From: Bacteriovoracaceae bacterium UBA3083
Lineage (GTDB): Bacteria > Bdellovibrionota > Bacteriovoracia > Bacteriovoracales > Bacteriovoracaceae
Length of the DNA stretch: 64,000 nt
NCBI GenBank assembly: GCA_002366565.1
Contig: DFBJ01000013.1
Span: 676,956-740,955, forward strand
Reading direction: 5' to 3'
The notes beneath the pieces were generated by a model, which was not told the DNA's origin, did no database searches, and worked only from the letters and a program-made list of their open reading frames with translations. Shown here one piece after another: positions 60,900 through 64,000 of this stretch (positions are counted from its first letter, which is position 1; every line of letters begins with the position of its first letter). The translations under genes and the position numbers were made by a program.

Positions 60900-63566
60900 A
60901 TGAAAAAGCTCTACAGAGGCGAAAAAGGCCAGCTCAGTATATTCCTAGGCATAATAATGGTAATCATCATAACCATGATGGCCTTTATTATTAATGTTGG
61001 TTTATTTGTTAAAGCAAAAGTAAATCTTCAAAATGCTGTTGATGCTGCTGCTTGGTCAGGTGCAGCTGTACAAGCAAGGCAACTTTCTAATATCTCATAT
61101 ATGAATTGGGAGATGAGAAATACTTATAAAGAGTGGATGTTCAAATATTATGTACTTGGACACCTAGGGCTTAGCAGTCAATTGCAACCAGCAAATGTTC
61201 TCGCCAACAGTAAAGCAAGTTTCAGACTACAACCATTCCCAGGTTCTAGTGAAGTAGACCCTTACAATCTTCCTTCAACATGCATGGCCTTTGGTGGATC
61301 AAAAGATATCTGCAAACTTGTATCAACTCCTGGTTTACCTAGATTTGAAGCTCCTGGACTTGTAGGTATTGATGATCAACATGAAAGTTTTGAAAATACT
61401 ATTGCTAAAATCAAAGCTGATAACTGCTCTGCAAAATCTGTAAAAAACTTCGCAAGTGCAATGATTTGGGCATACGGGATTAAGAAAGAATTTTTTAGTG
61501 ATACACCTGCAGCAGCAACTCATAGACCTGGAGCTTGGATTCAGGCAATGGAACTAGCACTCAGAATGAGAAACTTAGAGGCCCTAGTGAATAGACCTCC
61601 AGTTAATGATCCAATATGTTTTGGAAGCTCTGATTGTACAAGTGTAGAAAGTTTAGCAAGTGAAAGTGGTGGTGGATCATATGGAAACCCTTATAACGAA
61701 AGACCAATAAAAGCTTTTAAATCGGCTTTTAGAAATCTTTCAGGTGGAGCATATAAATCTGGTGAAATCAAAGATGAATTCAGTGGATCATTTAAGTTAA
61801 CAGAGTTAAAGCCAAAAATTTTCGATGCTAAAAATGGAACTTTAAGCAGACTCCTAATGCCACCTAGTCCCAATATTAATCTAGGTTCTACTTCTTTTAA
61901 CCCTTCTCAAAAAAGTTACCTAGACCTTATTGCTTACCCACTTAATCTTGTAACTTTTTATACGACAATGGTTACAAACAATAGTGGTGAAGCGATTCAA
62001 TCAATTGTTGGAACAACTCCAGTTGAATCTGCATGTGGATCTACAAAAACAGGCCTACCTGTTCCAGGCTACATCTTTGGATATGTTAAGAACCCTAAGG
62101 TTTTAACTTATTATGCAGTAAAAGGTGAAGCAAACTTTGTAGGTCTCTTCTACCCTTTTAGTGATCAAAATGGTGTTACTCTTCAGGCCTATGCTTCAGC
62201 AAAACCTTTTGGTGGAAGAATAGGACCAATGCTATTTGGCTTTGGAGATGAAAATGCTTCAACAATAATTCCAAGAGTTGAAAATGCACAAAATAGAACT
62301 CTTCCTTATGTATCTGCGCTATTAGTTCCACCAGGTTCATTTAAGGCAGGAAGACCCATTCCAAATAATCAAAACTTCTGGGTACAAAGTGCTACATCCG
62401 TAATTGGCGGTTCACCATCTTCAGGAATAGACGTAAAATTTGGAATACCAAACATACTATATGACTACGCAAACTATGGTGACTTAGCCCAACATACGAC
62501 AAGTTCAGAAGGGGCCATCCTTACTATTAGAGAAACAACTTCTCCAATTGCAGAACCTTTAGAAGAGCTTGGTTTATACGACTCTAAACAATACTCTAAA
62601 TTTGCTAGCCACCTTCAGGTAACTGATCCATCAATTGTTACAGCGGGAGAAATAGAGAATGCTCTGGAAAGTGTTAGACAGCCAACAAGGTATGAAGCTC
62701 TTAATTATATGATCCCTACTTTTGAACAAGGTGATTCAAATCCTGAAAACCTTGCGGCATATCCAGTAGTTAAACAAAAGGGACAAAACCCAATTACAGG
62801 AAATACACTTTATCAATTATTTGGTCCGCTATGGGGAAGTGATACACTTTATACAACACCAGATGCAATTATTTCCATTATTCAGAACTTTATGCAGAGT
62901 AATGAATCTGCTATTGAAAAGTACTTAGACTCATTAAAAGAGGTTGCTCAAACGATAGCTGCAACTCCTTCGACAGGGACAGATACTTATAAGAATGCTG
63001 CAGAGACGATCTATCCTCTCCAAGCAGGTATTGATAACTATAGTAACTGTGAATCTTTAAGTATGGCGGCTCGATTTAATCAATTCTTTAATGGTGGTAG
63101 TACTCAATGTGATATAAAGCCTCTTGCAGAAATGGTAAGAGACTATATTAAGACAGAGACTGATAATGGTGGAGAACAATATAAGTACTACTACCTTACA
63201 AGCTATGTGAAACCAAATGCTGGAAGTACATACCAAGCTCCGTTAATGAATAAAGACTTACTAACAGCATTTGCACCAGGTAAACGACAAGGATCAAACG
63301 ATGAAGGAGAGCTACTTCACCCTTTCAATGTCTATAGTACTATTTTGAGTGCCAAGAGAAATTACTACTCTACAAAATTAGTAGCAATGAGAGCTTTTGC
63401 AGAAAGTGGACAAGGAACCTATCAAGAAAAACCAATATATTCCGAAGCAGCTGGTAGCAGCTCTGGAAGTGTAAGTTTTAAGATACCAAGTGACTTACTG
63501 ACTAAGAAGATAGTTAATGAGCTTGAAAATGGACAATTAAGTGAATTTGGTGAATTAACTCACTAA
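60900..63566 (+). CDS. TadG-like pilus-assembly/secreted protein
   Basis: This protein is 888 residues. The N-terminus KLYRGEKGQLSIFLGIIMVIIITMMAFIINVGLFVKAKVNLQNAVDAAA (described by EKGQLSIF and NAVDAAAWSGA) is the TadE/TadG-type leader: a positively charged start, one long TM helix, then the D-x-AA-AWSGA pattern. The remaining 800 residues are periplasmic or secreted, with several cysteines (STCMAFG, DICKL, DNCSA, PICFGSSDC, NCESL, TQCD) and no recognised domain. Tad proteins act in Flp-type pili and adhesion. No other tad genes are in view; the length is greater than most TadG. Confidence 0.75.
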   Translation: MKKLYRGEKGQLSIFLGIIMVIIITMMAFIINVGLFVKAKVNLQNAVDAAAWSGAAVQARQLSNISYMNWEMRNTYKEWMFKYYVLGHLGLSSQLQPANVLANSKASFRLQPFPGSSEVDPYNLPSTCMAFGGSKDICKLVSTPGLPRFEAPGLVGIDDQHESFENTIAKIKADNCSAKSVKNFASAMIWAYGIKKEFFSDTPAAATHRPGAWIQAMELALRMRNLEALVNRPPVNDPICFGSSDCTSVESLASESGGGSYGNPYNERPIKAFKSAFRNLSGGAYKSGEIKDEFSGSFKLTELKPKIFDAKNGTLSRLLMPPSPNINLGSTSFNPSQKSYLDLIAYPLNLVTFYTTMVTNNSGEAIQSIVGTTPVESACGSTKTGLPVPGYIFGYVKNPKVLTYYAVKGEANFVGLFYPFSDQNGVTLQAYASAKPFGGRIGPMLFGFGDENASTIIPRVENAQNRTLPYVSALLVPPGSFKAGRPIPNNQNFWVQSATSVIGGSPSSGIDVKFGIPNILYDYANYGDLAQHTTSSEGAILTIRETTSPIAEPLEELGLYDSKQYSKFASHLQVTDPSIVTAGEIENALESVRQPTRYEALNYMIPTFEQGDSNPENLAAYPVVKQKGQNPITGNTLYQLFGPLWGSDTLYTTPDAIISIIQNFMQSNESAIEKYLDSLKEVAQTIAATPSTGTDTYKNAAETIYPLQAGIDNYSNCESLSMAARFNQFFNGGSTQCDIKPLAEMVRDYIKTETDNGGEQYKYYYLTSYVKPNAGSTYQAPLMNKDLLTAFAPGKRQGSNDEGELLHPFNVYSTILSAKRNYYSTKLVAMRAFAESGQGTYQEKPIYSEAAGSSSGSVSFKIPSDLLTKKIVNELENGQLSEFGELTH

Positions 63567-63654
63567 TTTTCTTGAAAAAAGTCTCTTTTTCTTTATATAC
63601 TCAGAAAAAAGCATATAAACAATTATTAAATAGATAAAAACAAGGACTCTCCTA

Positions 63655-63852
63655 ATGGCTAAGAAGAAAGTCGCGAAAAAAGTCGCAAAGAAAACTGCAA
63701 AGAAGAAAGTTGCTAAGAAAGTAGCCAAGAAAAAAGTTGCCAAAAAGGCTACTAAGAAGAAAGTTGCTAAAAAAGTAGCTAAGAAAAAAGTTGCTAAAAA
63801 AGCCACTAAGAAAAAAGTTGCTAAAAAAGCTGACCAAGAAGAAAGTTGCTAA
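63655..63852 (+). CDS. Lys/Ala/Val-rich histone-H1-like repeat protein, frameshifted
   Basis: The frame opens at an ATG preceded by AAGGA and encodes repeats of AKKKVAKK and ATKKKVAKK, like the DNA-binding tails of bacterial H1/Hc2/AlgP-type proteins. After the repeat at about 63820 an extra base (GCTGACC where the next repeat has GTGACC) shifts the frame to ADQEESC and a stop at 63852, giving 65 residues. The same repeats continue in the other frame to the window edge (64000). The product is either truly truncated, phase-varied, or affected by a sequence error. Confidence 0.75.
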   Translation: MAKKKVAKKVAKKTAKKKVAKKVAKKKVAKKATKKKVAKKVAKKKVAKKATKKKVAKKADQEESC

Positions 63853-64000
63853 AAAAGTGACCAAGAAGAAAGTTGCTAAAAAAGCTACTAAGAAAAAAGT
63901 TGCTAAAAAAGCTACTAAGAAAAAAGTTGCTAAAAAAGCTACTAAGAAGAAAGTTGCAAAAAAAGCTACTAAGAAGAAAGTTGCTAAAAAGAAAGTTGCT
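63655..64000 (+). repeat. Lysine-rich tandem coding repeats running off the window
   Basis: Units of 24-27 bp built on AAGAAAGTTGCTAAAAAAGC recur more than ten times. The reading frame changes once near 63829. Confidence 0.85.

Noticed and set aside
63800..63852. Programmed -1 frameshift at the AAAAAAG runs
   Set aside because: The change needed to stay in the repeat frame is +1 (one base skipped), the heptamer is not in the right phase, and no other stimulatory signal is visible.
63555..63864. Minus-strand Phe/Leu/Ala-rich hydrophobic ORFs
   Set aside because: Mirror images of the lysine codons in the repeat gene.

Overview
The window looks like chromosomal DNA of an AT-rich, Gram-negative, free-living bacterium, most probably a Bdellovibrionota or Deltaproteobacteria-type organism (Bacteriovorax/Halobacteriovorax-like). 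This rests on the overall style: an AT-rich genome, many signal peptides and outer-membrane proteins, many two-component and partner-switching proteins, a VKOR-DsbA fusion, and a MinD / J-like HTH / RluD gene string. It is an inference; there is no rRNA or other taxonomic marker here. I see no tRNA, rRNA, CRISPR array, insertion sequence or prophage. Genes are tightly packed, with many few-base overlaps and several tail-to-tail overlaps.

Region by region. 1-4991: an efflux operon (MarR regulator, TolC-like channel, very short membrane-fusion protein, RND permease cut by the window edge). The permease lacks the usual proton-relay aspartates and the adaptor lacks its lipoyl/hairpin part. 5134-9324: an amino-acid-type binding protein, a Bcr/CflA drug exporter, a hotdog thioesterase, an outer-membrane-type protein and a PAP2 phosphatase. 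9321-14286: a four-gene signalling operon joining a SpoIIE phosphatase fused to a serine-kinase-type ATPase, a STAS protein with a zinc ribbon, a histidine kinase and a response regulator. 14374-20180: three large surface proteins (FecR/fibronectin-like/beta-barrel, glycine-rich with a C-terminal anchor, collagen-like), followed by an Hpt-receiver protein. 21323-25867: xanthine dehydrogenase genes xdhA-B-C. 26001-36031: TruC, then a run of secreted proteins of unknown role, including one of 1568 residues. 36228-41487: an acyl-CoA ligase, a small DUF5522 protein, and a translationally coupled set of hybrid histidine kinase, AlkC-type DNA glycosylase and GIY-YIG nuclease. 41854-46185: small exported proteins, mannose-6-phosphate isomerase, a Lon-N-domain protein and a lipid-kinase-like membrane protein. 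46375-51544: a probable operon of MinD-like ATPase, J-like/HTH protein, RluD, PgeF, VKOR-DsbA and TatD. 51642-54434: a secreted beta-amylase, a small exported protein and an alpha/beta hydrolase. 54596-58016: glycolytic gap-pgk-tpiA plus secG. 58057-60485: HD-GYP protein, Ssb and a zinc-ribbon membrane protein. 60900-64000: a TadG-like protein and a lysine/alanine repeat protein that is frameshifted inside its repeats.

The observations most worth following are: (1) a GC-rich, strongly structured stretch with its own terminator at 60551-60719, probably an unannotated RNA; (2) the RND pump without TM4 aspartates, paired with a truncated adaptor; (3) several genes whose -10 box lies exactly 6 nt before the ATG, with no Shine-Dalgarno, implying leaderless mRNAs; (4) the phosphatase/kinase/STAS-zinc-ribbon/histidine-kinase operon next to the surface-protein cluster; (5) the kinase-AlkC-GIY-YIG operon; (6) a near-consensus sigma-54 promoter before a small secreted protein.
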